Shown here: positions 23,248 through 31,825 of the stretch, in pieces
How positions within the stretch are numbered: the first letter of the stretch is position 1
Layout: every line of letters begins with the position of its first letter
Virus record (IMG/VR): IMGVR_UViG_3300015264_000037
Location: 1-39,157 of that record
Strand: one strand, 5' to 3'
DNA: 39,157 nucleotides
Origin: a virus
Translations under genes and position numbers: made by a program
The notes under the pieces: generated by a model
Databases searched by the model: none
Seen by the model: the letters and a program-made list of their open reading frames with translations, nothing else
What the model was told of the DNA's origin: nothing

Positions 23248-25217
23248 GTGGGCATAACTCCGTTGGCGCCCGGGGGCGGCATAGGTGCGCCGGGGGCCGC
23301 AGGACCTCCAGCGGTTGGCATTGGGGGCGCGCCGGGGATTGGCCCACCTGGCGGCATGGCTCCGGGGGGCGGCATCGGGGGAGGGGGCGGTTTCATAAGC
23401 CGATTGGCCTGATTGATGAAATCTTGCACCTGGCTCAAATATTGCTCATCAACTTCTTTGAGCTCAGCCAAATTGCGCATCTCGGTCGCAATCTCGACTG
23501 CTTCAGGGAGATTGAGGAACGGGTGCGGAGCATATCCACCTTCGCCACGCAGCATCCGGCCGACCATCTTCTCGACAAGCTTGCGGCTAGCCTCTTTCCG
23601 CTTGCGAATTTGCATGAGGTCAGCCATGCCGACCATTTCAACCACATCTTGTGGGCTGAAGGCGCCGAGCTGCAGGAGGTCTTGAGCCGTCGAGAGTTTG
23701 CCGGGCAATGTGCCAGGAAGTGCAGATGTCGTCTCGACATACATGACGAAATCATCCGGGTCCTCAAGCTTCTTCCAGTCGATGCTCTCAAATCCGTCAT
23801 CAGCTTGGGTACGAACTTCGTAGACGCCCTTCTTTGCGAGAGATTTGGCGGCCGCGGCAATCAACATGCCATCCGCCTCAACTGCTCGCTCAAATCGGGC
23901 GCCCTTCTCGAGGAGAGTCTCCGTCTGTTGGTCTGCATAAACTCGCTGGGCTTCACCGGAGTCGAGACCCACCGGACGTTGTGCCGAGGCGGCCTGCTCG
24001 TTCACGCCGGCGAGCTTGTAATATTGCCCGACAAGCGCCCAGAGATGCGAGTAGACTTCTGGCGAGATAATTGCCGGCGCCTGATATTGCGGCGGTGTCC
24101 CCTGATAACGAAGCAAGGTGCTCAAATCATTATTTATGTGGGAGAGCTGGACTTTCGACCCCATCTCAACTAAATAATGACCCTTGATGAGATGGTGGCC
24201 ATTTTGAATATCTCTGACGAGTTTATTTATCTCTGCCTGAATCCCAGCCCCGAGTTCGACAAGACCTTGGCCGTAGAAGCCGACAATCGGGTCGCCCCAT
24301 CGGTACCAACTGAGCTCCGTGCAATATTCGTCAATGGGTCGGTCAATCAGAGTGCAATTCTCTACACCAACGACATAGCGACCGTCAGCGGCGCCGCAGC
24401 CCGAGGGGCGATGCCACGCTTCTTCGATTCGAACCCGGTTGCTGGTCTGCGTGAACCCAAATTCGGCGTCGTTGTCTCGAAGTCCCTTCAATCTCTTCAG
24501 CATGTCGAGCTTGTAGGCGATGCATGCGTCATCGCCATCCGCATACCACCGCTGATTCAAGCTGGCATTCACCATCACTTCGGCGCGATGCATCAACACG
24601 AATCGGTCGACATAGTAGCTCAAATAAATGCAGCGGGGGCCATCCCAAAGCGTGCCGCCATCCGTCATCGCCTCGCCGTCATCGAAGATAACTTCGTAGG
24701 GCATCATTCGGAGCACATCGACGTCCATCTCATCATAGTTTGGACGGATGCGGGAAAAGCCCGTGCCAAAGACGCAGGCATCGCGCCCCTTGGCTACACT
24801 CTTGGCATAATAGTCCGTACACCGCATGACACCGTCGATGCCATATTCGAGTTGCTCGGCGGCTGCCTGTTTCTCGTAGTCTCCACCGATGGTGGCAACA
24901 CTGACCCGCGGCTTGCTCTTGGAGAAAACTCGCGCGCATACCGCGTCGACCACATTGCGCGACACGTTCAGGGAGAGCTTGGCCCCGCCGACCCCGGGTG
25001 TGCTTTTGACATAGTTGTCAACCGCGAGGCCACCACCCGCAGGGGGAAGGCCTCCGGCATACATGCTCCCATAAAGGAGCAAGTCCCGCTTTCGGTCCTG
25101 ATTGCGTACAATGTGGTCGATAACAATGTGAAGCTTCTCATGCGCCTTTGGGTCTTCCTCATCGCGCGCATCGTCGGGGCGAACCCACCAAAGTTTTTCG
25201 GTTTCAGTGATGGGCAT
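23244..25217 (-). CDS. Portal protein
   Basis: A 657-aa protein beginning MPITETEKLWWVRPDDARDE. Middle segments such as VGVENCTLIDRPIDEYCTEL and SWYRWGDPIVGFYGQGLVEL, together with NKLVRDIQNGHH, resemble podovirus-type portals, where the C-terminal helices form the DNA channel. Residues ~600-657 are Pro/Gly/Met-rich and probably disordered. Location between terminase and scaffold is canonical. It forms the DNA-translocating ring at one capsid vertex. The gene before it ends 4 bases upstream. Confidence 0.8.
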   Translation of the reverse strand: MPITETEKLWWVRPDDARDEEDPKAHEKLHIVIDHIVRNQDRKRDLLLYGSMYAGGLPPAGGGLAVDNYVKSTPGVGGAKLSLNVSRNVVDAVCARVFSKSKPRVSVATIGGDYEKQAAAEQLEYGIDGVMRCTDYYAKSVAKGRDACVFGTGFSRIRPNYDEMDVDVLRMMPYEVIFDDGEAMTDGGTLWDGPRCIYLSYYVDRFVLMHRAEVMVNASLNQRWYADGDDACIAYKLDMLKRLKGLRDNDAEFGFTQTSNRVRIEEAWHRPSGCGAADGRYVVGVENCTLIDRPIDEYCTELSWYRWGDPIVGFYGQGLVELGAGIQAEINKLVRDIQNGHHLIKGHYLVEMGSKVQLSHINNDLSTLLRYQGTPPQYQAPAIISPEVYSHLWALVGQYYKLAGVNEQAASAQRPVGLDSGEAQRVYADQQTETLLEKGARFERAVEADGMLIAAAAKSLAKKGVYEVRTQADDGFESIDWKKLEDPDDFVMYVETTSALPGTLPGKLSTAQDLLQLGAFSPQDVVEMVGMADLMQIRKRKEASRKLVEKMVGRMLRGEGGYAPHPFLNLPEAVEIATEMRNLAELKEVDEQYLSQVQDFINQANRLMKPPPPPMPPPGAMPPGGPIPGAPPMPTAGGPAAPGAPMPPPGANGVMPT

Positions 25218-25221
25218 GAAT

Positions 25222-25503
25222 CTACTCTAGCTCAAACACGCTGGGGTCGAGCATACGGTCGCACTGTTCAGCAGATAAATCCCAGATTCCAAGTTTGGCC
25301 CGGATGTCCTCCCGCGCATTTTCCACGTGTGCGTCACGCCGCGCCTCGGGCGTATCCTCGACGGCAGCCTTCTTCTCGAGCGCTTCGACTCGACTCGGCG
25401 CCCTCGGCTCCGGGCCGAGCGTGATGCCAAAAGCTGCAATCACTCCGAGCTCACGCATCAAGGCGACAGTCACGCGCAATTCGTCTTCGGTTGCTACATC
25501 CAT
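25222..25503 (-). CDS. Hypothetical protein between TerL and portal
   Basis: A 93-aa protein from ATG 25503, which overlaps the last codons of TerL. Begins MDVATEDELRVTVALM. A short hydrophobic segment (ELGVIAAFGITLG) is followed by charged helical sequence rich in Ala/Glu/Arg. No domain recognised. Upstream in-frame ATG 25533 lies inside TerL and adds 10 residues. Coupled expression with TerL and portal is likely. Confidence 0.6.
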   Translation of the reverse strand: MDVATEDELRVTVALMRELGVIAAFGITLGPEPRAPSRVEALEKKAAVEDTPEARRDAHVENAREDIRAKLGIWDLSAEQCDRMLDPSVFELE

Positions 25504-26906
25504 TCGGAACTCTCCTCTTCTTCGTTGCGACACGCGAGCCGCTCGAGCTCCATGTCCATCGCCGCGATGTCCTCTGGTGACCCTTTCACCGGGCGCTCCT
25601 CTTTGGGCTGCTCATTGTAGGCGTTGCAGGCCCGCCAACCATAGAGAGTAGCATCGGCGGCATGGTTATTGAATCCTTCAGCCTCCTTGGTGCCTTCTGC
25701 ATTGGTAGGCAGTTCGAGCCACTCATCCACCAAATCTTTGCACGCGCCATCCGCCGAAATCTTCACACGCCCGGCGGCCAAGTCGGAGTTGAGCAAGGAG
25801 ATATACCCCCATTTATTGGTCTTCTCTGCTGGCTCAATTGGCAACCGGAATCGCTTCCTCAGTTCCATTTGGAAGAGCTTCCCCATGCCACCAACATCGC
25901 CCACAATCTTCACGAAGTGAAACTCGCGGTCGAGAGCGGTCACCTCGCGTGCCACATCGGCCACGAGCCCAGTGAGCCGATATGCCTTGACAATATAGAT
26001 ACATGGGTCGTGGTCTCGCCATCCGAGAACCGAGAGAGCATTCTGGTCTTTGACGCCGAAATCGAGAGCGAGCAAATAATGGTCAAGTGTTGGCATCTTA
26101 TTTGCCGCCATGTAGTTGCGGTCTTCAGAGAATTGGCCATACACCAAGCCCCCGCCATCCCGCACCCAAATCCCGTCCCGCAATTGCTGACGGGTAACAG
26201 GGTCGAGGCGGTCGAGCGTGGTCATATATTCGGCCAAGTCGAGACTCGGATTGTCCTTTGCCAACGCCGCAATGAACGCTCCGGGCGCCCCAGCCTCGAC
26301 GAATTGGCGGCGCACCCAATCGTGCCCAATCCCACCCGGGTTGGCGGAGAAGCGTGCGCGGATGGGCACATCACTGCCAGCCAGTCGACGGAGGCGACTC
26401 GTCAAATATCGTACCCGGCTCTCGGGAAATTGTGTGGCCTCATCGACACCGAGGTATTGAATCTCCGCACCCTGGTACCGGTCTTTGTCATTCTCGGACT
26501 CAAGGTAGCCAAATGTGATAGTGGCGTTGGAGGGGAATGTGAGACGTCTGTCCTCATCATTCCACTTTATGCCATGCCGATTACGCCACCATTGAAGACC
26601 ACGATCCATGATGGCCCCAGGCAGTGCCAAATCCTTATATGTCTTACGAATAATGAGAGCGGCGTACCTTGGCACATGAACATACTGCGCCGCGCACATC
26701 AGTTGGGCATCACTCTTGCCGCCCCCCGCCGCGCCTCCATAGAGAGCTTCCCTATCAGTTAGCCGGAGGAACTCGAGCTGCTTGGGGTGCGGCTTGTGTG
26801 GCAACATATGTGCCGTTGAAGCTGGCATCACGCCATTCGCGATGAGCCAGCGGCGCCGCAGCTCGGCGGCCGCAGCCGATACAGATATTGCCGCCGCCGA
26901 GCTCAC
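25494..26906 (-). CDS. terL: Terminase large subunit (TerL)
   Basis: A 470-aa packaging motor and nuclease. ATPase domain: Walker A GGAAGGGKS (K64), Walker B YLGVDEA (D155-E156), coupling region SANPGG. RNase H-like nuclease domain: D282 in LALDFGVKDQ, D337 in VGDVGGMG and D418 in HAADATLYG give the three metal-binding acidic residues. It drives DNA into the prohead through the portal and cuts the concatemer. The ATG overlaps the previous stop (ATGA). The ATPase fold begins after a ~40-residue Ala-rich leader. Confidence 0.93.
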   Translation of the reverse strand: MSSAAAISVSAAAAELRRRWLIANGVMPASTAHMLPHKPHPKQLEFLRLTDREALYGGAAGGGKSDAQLMCAAQYVHVPRYAALIIRKTYKDLALPGAIMDRGLQWWRNRHGIKWNDEDRRLTFPSNATITFGYLESENDKDRYQGAEIQYLGVDEATQFPESRVRYLTSRLRRLAGSDVPIRARFSANPGGIGHDWVRRQFVEAGAPGAFIAALAKDNPSLDLAEYMTTLDRLDPVTRQQLRDGIWVRDGGGLVYGQFSEDRNYMAANKMPTLDHYLLALDFGVKDQNALSVLGWRDHDPCIYIVKAYRLTGLVADVAREVTALDREFHFVKIVGDVGGMGKLFQMELRKRFRLPIEPAEKTNKWGYISLLNSDLAAGRVKISADGACKDLVDEWLELPTNAEGTKEAEGFNNHAADATLYGWRACNAYNEQPKEERPVKGSPEDIAAMDMELERLACRNEEEESSEWM

Positions 26907-27307
26907 GACTTGGATTCCACACCTGTTGGGCTCGTATCTTGCTGAAAGGCGCGCCCCTCGGATAAGGTGTCGGGCGCAAAAAATGCGAGCCGGCTCACAA
27001 TGTCGGTAAACCGGTTAGTGCTCCACCCGGCCCCCTTCCGGATTGTCAGGGAGCTCTTCATCTCCGGATGAACTCGACTCGCCCCATGAACAGCTTCTCC
27101 ACTACTGGGGTCAATCCGCACGCCGCCGCACCGAGCCCATATCTCAATCTCGAACTCGTTGTCACGTTCTATGCCATAAGCATCCACGGCGCGCTTACAG
27201 ATGGCACACTTTGGCCAGTTGAGGAGCCCTTGGCGAGCTGTAGTTCGCGGGAGAATCAATCCTCCAGCTGGTGAGTTTCGGCGGGTGAGCCGGCGGAGGA
27301 AGCTCAT
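26903..27307 (-). CDS. Hypothetical protein upstream of TerL
   Basis: A 134-aa protein from ATG 27307, which overlaps the previous stop (ATGA). Basic N-terminus (MSFLRRLTRR), then a single CAIC pair in WPKCAICKRAVDAYG, and a mostly polar C-terminus. The single Cys pair with a nearby Cys (ARCGG) might bind zinc. Not recognised. Coupled to TerL. Confidence 0.6.
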   Translation of the reverse strand: MSFLRRLTRRNSPAGGLILPRTTARQGLLNWPKCAICKRAVDAYGIERDNEFEIEIWARCGGVRIDPSSGEAVHGASRVHPEMKSSLTIRKGAGWSTNRFTDIVSRLAFFAPDTLSEGRAFQQDTSPTGVESKS

Positions 27308-27516
27308 GCCTTTGGCCACCCATCCGGCGCTGCATGCCCTTCACGTTCGAGAGTGGCGAGGCATACATTGCACACGCCGCCGGTCCGACCGCGCTCGAGT
27401 TGGCGCGGGCACCAAGCACAATGGTGCCGCCGCGCCCGCGCCACTTCTTTGCGCACGCTCAACACAAGGAGCGGAAGCGCTGCGCCGATGAAGAAGGTGA
27501 TAGCAGCGAGAATCAT
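27304..27516 (-). CDS. Small membrane protein with zinc-ribbon-like cysteines
   Basis: A 70-aa protein. Residues 1-21 are a membrane segment (ILAAITFFIGAALPLLVL), followed by a basic stretch and two Cys pairs, CAWC and CNVC, 13 residues apart, which could form a cytoplasmic zinc ribbon. ATGA overlaps at both ends. It lies in the packaging cluster, where a membrane protein is unexpected. Role unknown. Confidence 0.55.
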   Translation of the reverse strand: MILAAITFFIGAALPLLVLSVRKEVARARRHHCAWCPRQLERGRTGGVCNVCLATLEREGHAAPDGWPKA

Positions 27517-27791
27517 TTCTTCGCCACTCGCTCACCAGGTGATTCACGCCATGCCAACACATTGCTCAGCGGCACATGCTCTGGCGGGCCCGAACATTCC
27601 GGATGCTGAACGATGATGACCCCACGAGCTTCGTCGAGCCAGAGGCGGAAATGCTGCTTCGAAGACAACCGATTGTTCGGCATCTCCCTGCTGACCAAGA
27701 CTGTCTCGCGAGTCGGATATTGGTCAAGAAGCTTGCCGGGTGCGTTAATGGCATTCACGAACTCAACCCGGTCCAACTTTATTTGGCTCAC
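27513..27791 (-). CDS. Hypothetical protein
   Basis: A 92-aa protein beginning MSQIKLDRVEFVNAINAPGK. Alternating beta-like segments (TVLVSREMP, GVIIVQHPEC) and a closing VPLSNVLAWRE resemble a small beta-barrel; I cannot name the family. Both ends overlap neighbours by 4 bases (ATGA). Similar small proteins occur upstream of terminase genes in phages. Function unknown. Confidence 0.6.
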   Translation of the reverse strand: MSQIKLDRVEFVNAINAPGKLLDQYPTRETVLVSREMPNNRLSSKQHFRLWLDEARGVIIVQHPECSGPPEHVPLSNVLAWRESPGERVAKK

Positions 27792-28021
27792 TTTTTGCTC
27801 CCGTGCTTGTACTTGGCATTCTCGGTCGGGCTACCCTCATGGATGGCTCCGCGGCTGCCCTTCATCTGCTTGTGGCTCTGCTCATGAGAGCCATCCGCAC
27901 TCTTGGGCAGCTCCTTGCCCTTAGACGCCTTGTCAAATTCGTCGACGGTGGATTTGGAGATGTCGCCGCGCTTCTCGGCGGCATGAAAAAACTTGCGCTG
28001 CTTGTCACTCTTGTACGGCAT
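27788..28021 (-). CDS. Small basic protein (common phage family, function unknown)
   Basis: A 77-aa, Lys/Ser-rich hydrophilic protein beginning MPYKSDKQRKFFHAAEKRGD, followed by VDEFDKASKGKELP. I recognise this opening from many short phage proteins next to terminase genes, without known function. It could bind nucleic acid given its charge. The gene sits 3 bases downstream of TerS. Confidence 0.65.
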   Translation of the reverse strand: MPYKSDKQRKFFHAAEKRGDISKSTVDEFDKASKGKELPKSADGSHEQSHKQMKGSRGAIHEGSPTENAKYKHGSKK

Positions 28022-28024
28022 GAT

Positions 28025-28489
28025 TCACTCCTTGGTTCCTGTCTTCTTGCCCGAGGCTTCGGCACGTTTCAGCTCGGCGGCCGACATGATTGCCTCCTCC
28101 AAATCTGCGAGTGGTACTTCCTCCAATGAGGAATTGGAATTCGCGGCTTGGAGCAGCTTCGCCTTCTCGGCGGCCGGAGTGATGTCCCCCCATCTTGCCC
28201 GGTTGCGCCGCTGCAGCCACCAAGCCATCCCTTGCCACCCTAGTGCGCCCTCTCGGATTCGCTCCATTGCCTCATCCTCCGCGAACGCTTCTGCATCTCG
28301 CATCTGAAGAGCAAACCCGATGTAGTCCTCATCGCCTCGACATCCGCGTTCGAGCCATCCTCTAAAGGTGGAATAGTTCACGCGAGATATGCGACATGCG
28401 TTGATGCGCGTGTTCCCTCGCTTGAGGGCATCCACGAGTTTTCGGATGACGATATCGTTGAGGGCAGTGGGGCCAAGAAGACGGGGCAT
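28025..28489 (-). CDS. terS: Terminase small subunit (TerS)
   Basis: A 154-aa DNA-recognition subunit. Residues ~12-45 contain a helix-turn-helix (KRGNTRINACRISRVNYSTF then GWLERG), followed by EDYIGFALQMRDAEAFAEDEA and WQGMAWWLQRRNRARWG, a pattern typical of phage terminase small subunits with a central oligomerisation helix. The acidic/Ala-rich C-terminus would contact TerL. Located upstream of TerL with four small genes between. Family call by motif; packaging-site sequence not identified. Confidence 0.8.
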   Translation of the reverse strand: MPRLLGPTALNDIVIRKLVDALKRGNTRINACRISRVNYSTFRGWLERGCRGDEDYIGFALQMRDAEAFAEDEAMERIREGALGWQGMAWWLQRRNRARWGDITPAAEKAKLLQAANSNSSLEEVPLADLEEAIMSAAELKRAEASGKKTGTKE

Positions 28490-28509
28490 GATGTTTGAAT
28501 TTAGCTCGG

Positions 28510-28671
28510 CTATGACAAGCGCGCAATCTCCCGCACATCGACGAGACGCCCATTCTCATCGCGGACGATGTCCTCCACTTCCTTGATTCGTGGATGCTCA
28601 CAACAAGCGGTGAGCCGCTGTTGATGGGTGACACATTCCCGGCCGCAGTTGAAACACATCAGCGCATTCAT
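28510..28671 (-). CDS. Small zinc-ribbon-like protein
   Basis: A 53-aa protein from ATG 28671, overlapping the stop of the HTH gene (ATGA). Begins MNALMCFNCGREC. CFNC...C plus a later CC pair suggest one zinc site. The rest is acidic (IKEVEDIVRDENGRLVDVRE). No other feature. It closes the early cluster just before TerS, with 20 non-coding bases between. Confidence 0.55.
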   Translation of the reverse strand: MNALMCFNCGRECVTHQQRLTACCEHPRIKEVEDIVRDENGRLVDVREIARLS

Positions 28672-29165
28672 GCTTTCGGCGCGCCCTTCCTCGGCTTGCC
28701 GAGACCAACATGCCGGAAGAATTTCTTCTCGATGATTTCCCTCAACTTGGGGCCCGGGTTGAACGTGCCTTTCTCGAGGTTGCACATGTGCGGCTGCAGG
28801 ATGTTGAAAAACTCAGCAAATTGCGCTTGCGTATAGCCGAGCTCCAAGCGCTTCTTGCGGAGCATCAGCCCCCACTTCTTGTTGCCATCGCGGCGGCGAT
28901 CTTCTGGCTTCCAACCTTTGGGGCCTCGATTGCTCTTGTACGGCTCCTCCGCCTTCTTCTTCGCCTTCACAACCTTCTTCTTCGGCTTTGCTGTTTTCGC
29001 TGCTTTCTTGGGCGCCAATGCCTTCATCTTGGCGCGATGAGTGTCGCGATATTGTTTCAACTTCTCCGGGTCGCGGTTCTTTTTCGCCGGCGGTTCCGGC
29101 GAAGTCATAGGCGATTCTTCGATTTGAATGTCTTCAGGAATCAACAATAATATTTCGCCGGTCAT
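28668..29165 (-). CDS. XRE-like helix-turn-helix DNA-binding protein
   Basis: A 165-aa protein. Residues 20-95 are Lys/Pro/Ala-rich (histone-tail-like, e.g. AKTAKPKKKVVKAKKKAEE). Residues ~100-150 form an XRE/Cro-type HTH: RKKRLELGYTQAQFAEFF and LQPHMCNLEKGTFNPGP. Likely a transcription regulator or nucleoid-type binder. It sits between the DNA polymerase and packaging genes, a natural place for an early-to-late switch, but targets are unknown. The operator-like sites elsewhere in the window are candidates. ATGA coupling at both ends. Confidence 0.7.
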   Translation of the reverse strand: MTGEILLLIPEDIQIEESPMTSPEPPAKKNRDPEKLKQYRDTHRAKMKALAPKKAAKTAKPKKKVVKAKKKAEEPYKSNRGPKGWKPEDRRRDGNKKWGLMLRKKRLELGYTQAQFAEFFNILQPHMCNLEKGTFNPGPKLREIIEKKFFRHVGLGKPRKGAPKA

Positions 29166-30670
29166 AAATTACTCCACCTGTCACTATATTTTAAATCTAT
29201 AGGTAAAATAAGCTTTCCACCTGCAGTGTCAATAGGTCGAGCCCAAATTTCTGCAATCAAATCGTGGGCCTGATCCACCATATTGTCGGGCACGTCATAA
29301 ATGCAAGCATCGTGCACTTGTGCGACAAGATGTGGGCCGATTGCCGTGGTCGAGAGCTCAATAGTCCGCTCATTCATGACGTCCGCCAGCCCCGATTGAA
29401 TCGGGTAGTTGGCCACATCCGTAATTTTCGGGTACCACCCGAGCCACCGCAGACGCCCGAGAAACGGAGACCGCATGCACCCAAGTCTCTTGACGGCTGC
29501 GAGATTTGCATCCACCCACCGGTAATAGGTGCGGTAAGCGGCATGCAACTTGTCAAGAATGAGGCTCACCGCACTCATCGAGACATCGAATCCCTTGCTT
29601 CGAAGCGTCACGTAGACCTTCTCCATCTCAGCGCAGTAGGAGATGGCAAATCCCAGATTTTTCGCGATGTCGCGGAACTTCTTGCCCCGCGCCGGGTCTT
29701 TGAGGGCAAGCTTGTCATCCAGCCATCCGCGGGCCGCGACCTCGGGGAAGACCGCCTTCGCATTGTTGGCATGCACATCTCCTGTACACGCTGCGATGAA
29801 GTTGGCATCATTTGACAGATAGGCGGCCAAGCGCATCTCCGCCTGACTCACATCGTAGTACACGAATGTATGTCCAGTCCGCGGCACATAAATCTCCCGC
29901 ACCCGACCCTCAGGTGCCCCCGGGGCATATCGCGGCACCGACTGGAAGCGGCAAGAGAGGCGACCGCTCACGGTCCCGAACGGCTTCCAGTTGTAATGTG
30001 CCCGCTGCGTTGTCGGGTTCAATTCCACGGCATCCAAATAAGTGGACTTGATTTTGCCGGCCAAACGCCAAGTCAGGAGAGCGGCCGCAAACGCCGCATG
30101 CTTCTCGTTGCCGCTCATCCGGAGCCCTTCGAGTGTCTCGTTCGCCGTGGACGCTTGTCCCTTCGGTGTGACGATGACATAGCGGGCGCCGAGACTCTGA
30201 GGGCTGAAAAGATGGTGGCGAACGGAGTCAAGCTTGCCTGGCATGAAAGATTGGTCATTCACGATGGCACGGAGCTCACCTTGAAGCTCTTGGCGGCGAG
30301 TGGCCAACAGCTCACTGAGTTCCTGCTTCCGGCCTACGTCCACACCAACCCCAGACCGAATCATCTCGCGACAGACCGCCGCCAACTTCCGGTCATGCTC
30401 ATAGACATGCCGCTCCGATTCGAGGTCACCTTGCATCCGCACCCAACTCTTGATGGTGAGAATGGCGTCGGCGGCATTGTATTTGCAGAGGTCCTCCCCG
30501 CTCAACTGGTCCGGTGTTGTTCCCTTCTCATCCTCGGAGCCGCCCTTGAAGAGACGCTTCCATGGCCGCGCATCCGTGTAGCAGCTGGCGACGTGGTCAA
30601 GCCGCTGCGGCAAATGGGACGCGAACGAGTGGTGGGCGAGAAGCGTGTCATGACAATTTGCAAACTTCAT
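29162..30670 (-). CDS. Family-A DNA polymerase, with the C-terminal part of a split 3'-5' exonuclease
   Basis: A 502-aa polymerase whose start falls inside an exonuclease domain. Residues 1-80 hold DTLLAHHSF and exo III (Y64-xxx-D68 in YNAADA), but exo I and II lie in the separate gene at 30834-31802. Polymerase motifs: SGRLSC (~235-240); motif A YYDVSQAEMR (D273, E278); motif B R333...K337...F341...Y345 in RDIAKNLGFAISY; motif C QVHDA with D454. Two departures: YCA where YG is usual, and HDA where HDE is usual. Both catalytic Asp are kept, so synthesis is likely possible. ATGA-coupled to the 56-aa zinc-ribbon gene. Confidence 0.85.
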   Translation of the reverse strand: MKFANCHDTLLAHHSFASHLPQRLDHVASCYTDARPWKRLFKGGSEDEKGTTPDQLSGEDLCKYNAADAILTIKSWVRMQGDLESERHVYEHDRKLAAVCREMIRSGVGVDVGRKQELSELLATRRQELQGELRAIVNDQSFMPGKLDSVRHHLFSPQSLGARYVIVTPKGQASTANETLEGLRMSGNEKHAAFAAALLTWRLAGKIKSTYLDAVELNPTTQRAHYNWKPFGTVSGRLSCRFQSVPRYAPGAPEGRVREIYVPRTGHTFVYYDVSQAEMRLAAYLSNDANFIAACTGDVHANNAKAVFPEVAARGWLDDKLALKDPARGKKFRDIAKNLGFAISYCAEMEKVYVTLRSKGFDVSMSAVSLILDKLHAAYRTYYRWVDANLAAVKRLGCMRSPFLGRLRWLGWYPKITDVANYPIQSGLADVMNERTIELSTTAIGPHLVAQVHDACIYDVPDNMVDQAHDLIAEIWARPIDTAGGKLILPIDLKYSDRWSNL

Positions 30671-30837
30671 TCAAGGTCTCGACGCAAATTATCAATGTAC
30701 TCCCAGCAAAGACAAATCTCGGTATATTCGCCACCAGAGTTGTCAAATTCAACGATTACACCTTCATAGCCACATTTATCACATTTAGAGTTCAACCGTT
30801 CGCGAATACAACCACCACCCAAGTCTATTTTCTTCAC
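30667..30837 (-). CDS. Zinc-ribbon micro-ORF inserted between the two exonuclease halves
   Basis: A 56-codon GTG-started frame (KKIDLGGGCIRERLNS...). It has two Cys pairs, CDKC and CLC with intervening CG, giving a probable zinc ribbon (C19, C22, C42, C44 and C10). GTG overlaps the UDG stop as GTGA, and its TGA overlaps the polymerase ATG as ATGA. It is AT-rich relative to both flanks. The bases TGAAG occur at each junction. It separates exo motif II from exo III in what is normally one protein. Function unknown; see findings. Confidence 0.65.
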   Translation of the reverse strand: MKKIDLGGGCIRERLNSKCDKCGYEGVIVEFDNSGGEYTEICLCWEYIDNLRRDLE

Positions 30838-31802
30838 CACACTACCCCATGGCTCTCAAGCACCAGCAAATCGAAATTCTGCCCGTTGTGGAATACCACC
30901 GAACCGCAGGTTCCTAGCCAACGCCCAACGAATCCGGAATAATCATCATCCCAGGGCCAAATCTCCACCACGGCGCCCTTCTCATCAGCAAATCCAATGC
31001 TGAGGATGTTGCACTCGAGCGGCTTGATGCCGTCAGTCTCGATGTCGCAGCTGATGGCTCCGACCTTGTGGAGCCGCTCGAGAACCTCGGGGCTTCCGAC
31101 GCGATAGTTACACTCATCCTCAAATGGCGCCGTCACTTCTCCGCGCACAACTCGACCGGCCCGGCGGAAATCAAGTTCGGAGATGGGCTTCCACGTGTCA
31201 GCCCGCAGCACGAAAGCAGGGTGGATGCTTGGCAACACGATGCGGCCTGCAATCTTCTGACGGCCACGCAATATCTCGCCGCGAAGGATGTCCTTCTTGA
31301 AAGCAGCCTTGACTACTTTCTCCTCAATTTCGGGGGCGGTCCAAATAAATCCACGAGCCGTAAGAATATTCCGTACTCCAAGACTTGAGCGGGCTGCTGT
31401 CTTGCCCAACGCCAGAATTGGAGCTTCTCCAGACAGCGCAACAATCTCGTTGAGGAGCCTCGGCGCGCAACATTCGGCGGCACGTTCATTGTCGTCGTCG
31501 CTTTCTCCGCGGCATAGGGCTGCATTGGTGATGTGGCAGTTGTTGCGTGGAATCTTGGCATCTCGTCGCAATCGCTCATCGAGGAACTTGCCGCTCAGTC
31601 CAGAGAAAGGAATGCCAAGCTTCTCCTCGACTCGCCCCGGCCCTTCGCCCACCACCACCAGCCGAAGTGTGTCCCTGGACGGCTGCGGCGGCACGACGGT
31701 GTTGCCCGCCAAAGGGCAGAGGTCACACCGGGCACCGTGGGCTGGGGCATCATAGAGGACGGCGGCCTCCGGGAGGGTGACGGGAGATTTAAGAGGGGTC
31801 AT
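30834..31802 (-). CDS. Family-4-type uracil-DNA glycosylase fused to N-terminal half of a 3'-5' exonuclease
   Basis: A 322-aa protein. UDG part: C26-x2-C29, C97 and C111/C112 for a 4Fe-4S cluster; GEGPG (52-56) leading to GIPFSGLSGK; NAALCRGE; and IHPAF (H194-P195). It removes uracil from DNA. From ~245 begins a DnaQ-like exonuclease: exo I D253-I-E255 in CDIETDG and exo II HNGQNFD (D311). The protein then ends at 322, where such domains normally continue to exo III. ATG 31802 is used; a TTG at 31829 would overlap the upstream stop. Neither has a good ribosome site. Confidence 0.8.
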   Translation of the reverse strand: MTPLKSPVTLPEAAVLYDAPAHGARCDLCPLAGNTVVPPQPSRDTLRLVVVGEGPGRVEEKLGIPFSGLSGKFLDERLRRDAKIPRNNCHITNAALCRGESDDDNERAAECCAPRLLNEIVALSGEAPILALGKTAARSSLGVRNILTARGFIWTAPEIEEKVVKAAFKKDILRGEILRGRQKIAGRIVLPSIHPAFVLRADTWKPISELDFRRAGRVVRGEVTAPFEDECNYRVGSPEVLERLHKVGAISCDIETDGIKPLECNILSIGFADEKGAVVEIWPWDDDYSGFVGRWLGTCGSVVFHNGQNFDLLVLESHGVVW

Positions 31803-31825
31803 GCTGGGCTCGGGGGGCCGCCATT

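Noticed and set aside
23055-24173. Rightward frames of 372 and 415 codons opposite the portal gene
   Set aside because: They are antisense to clear portal and scaffold coding and show no domain.
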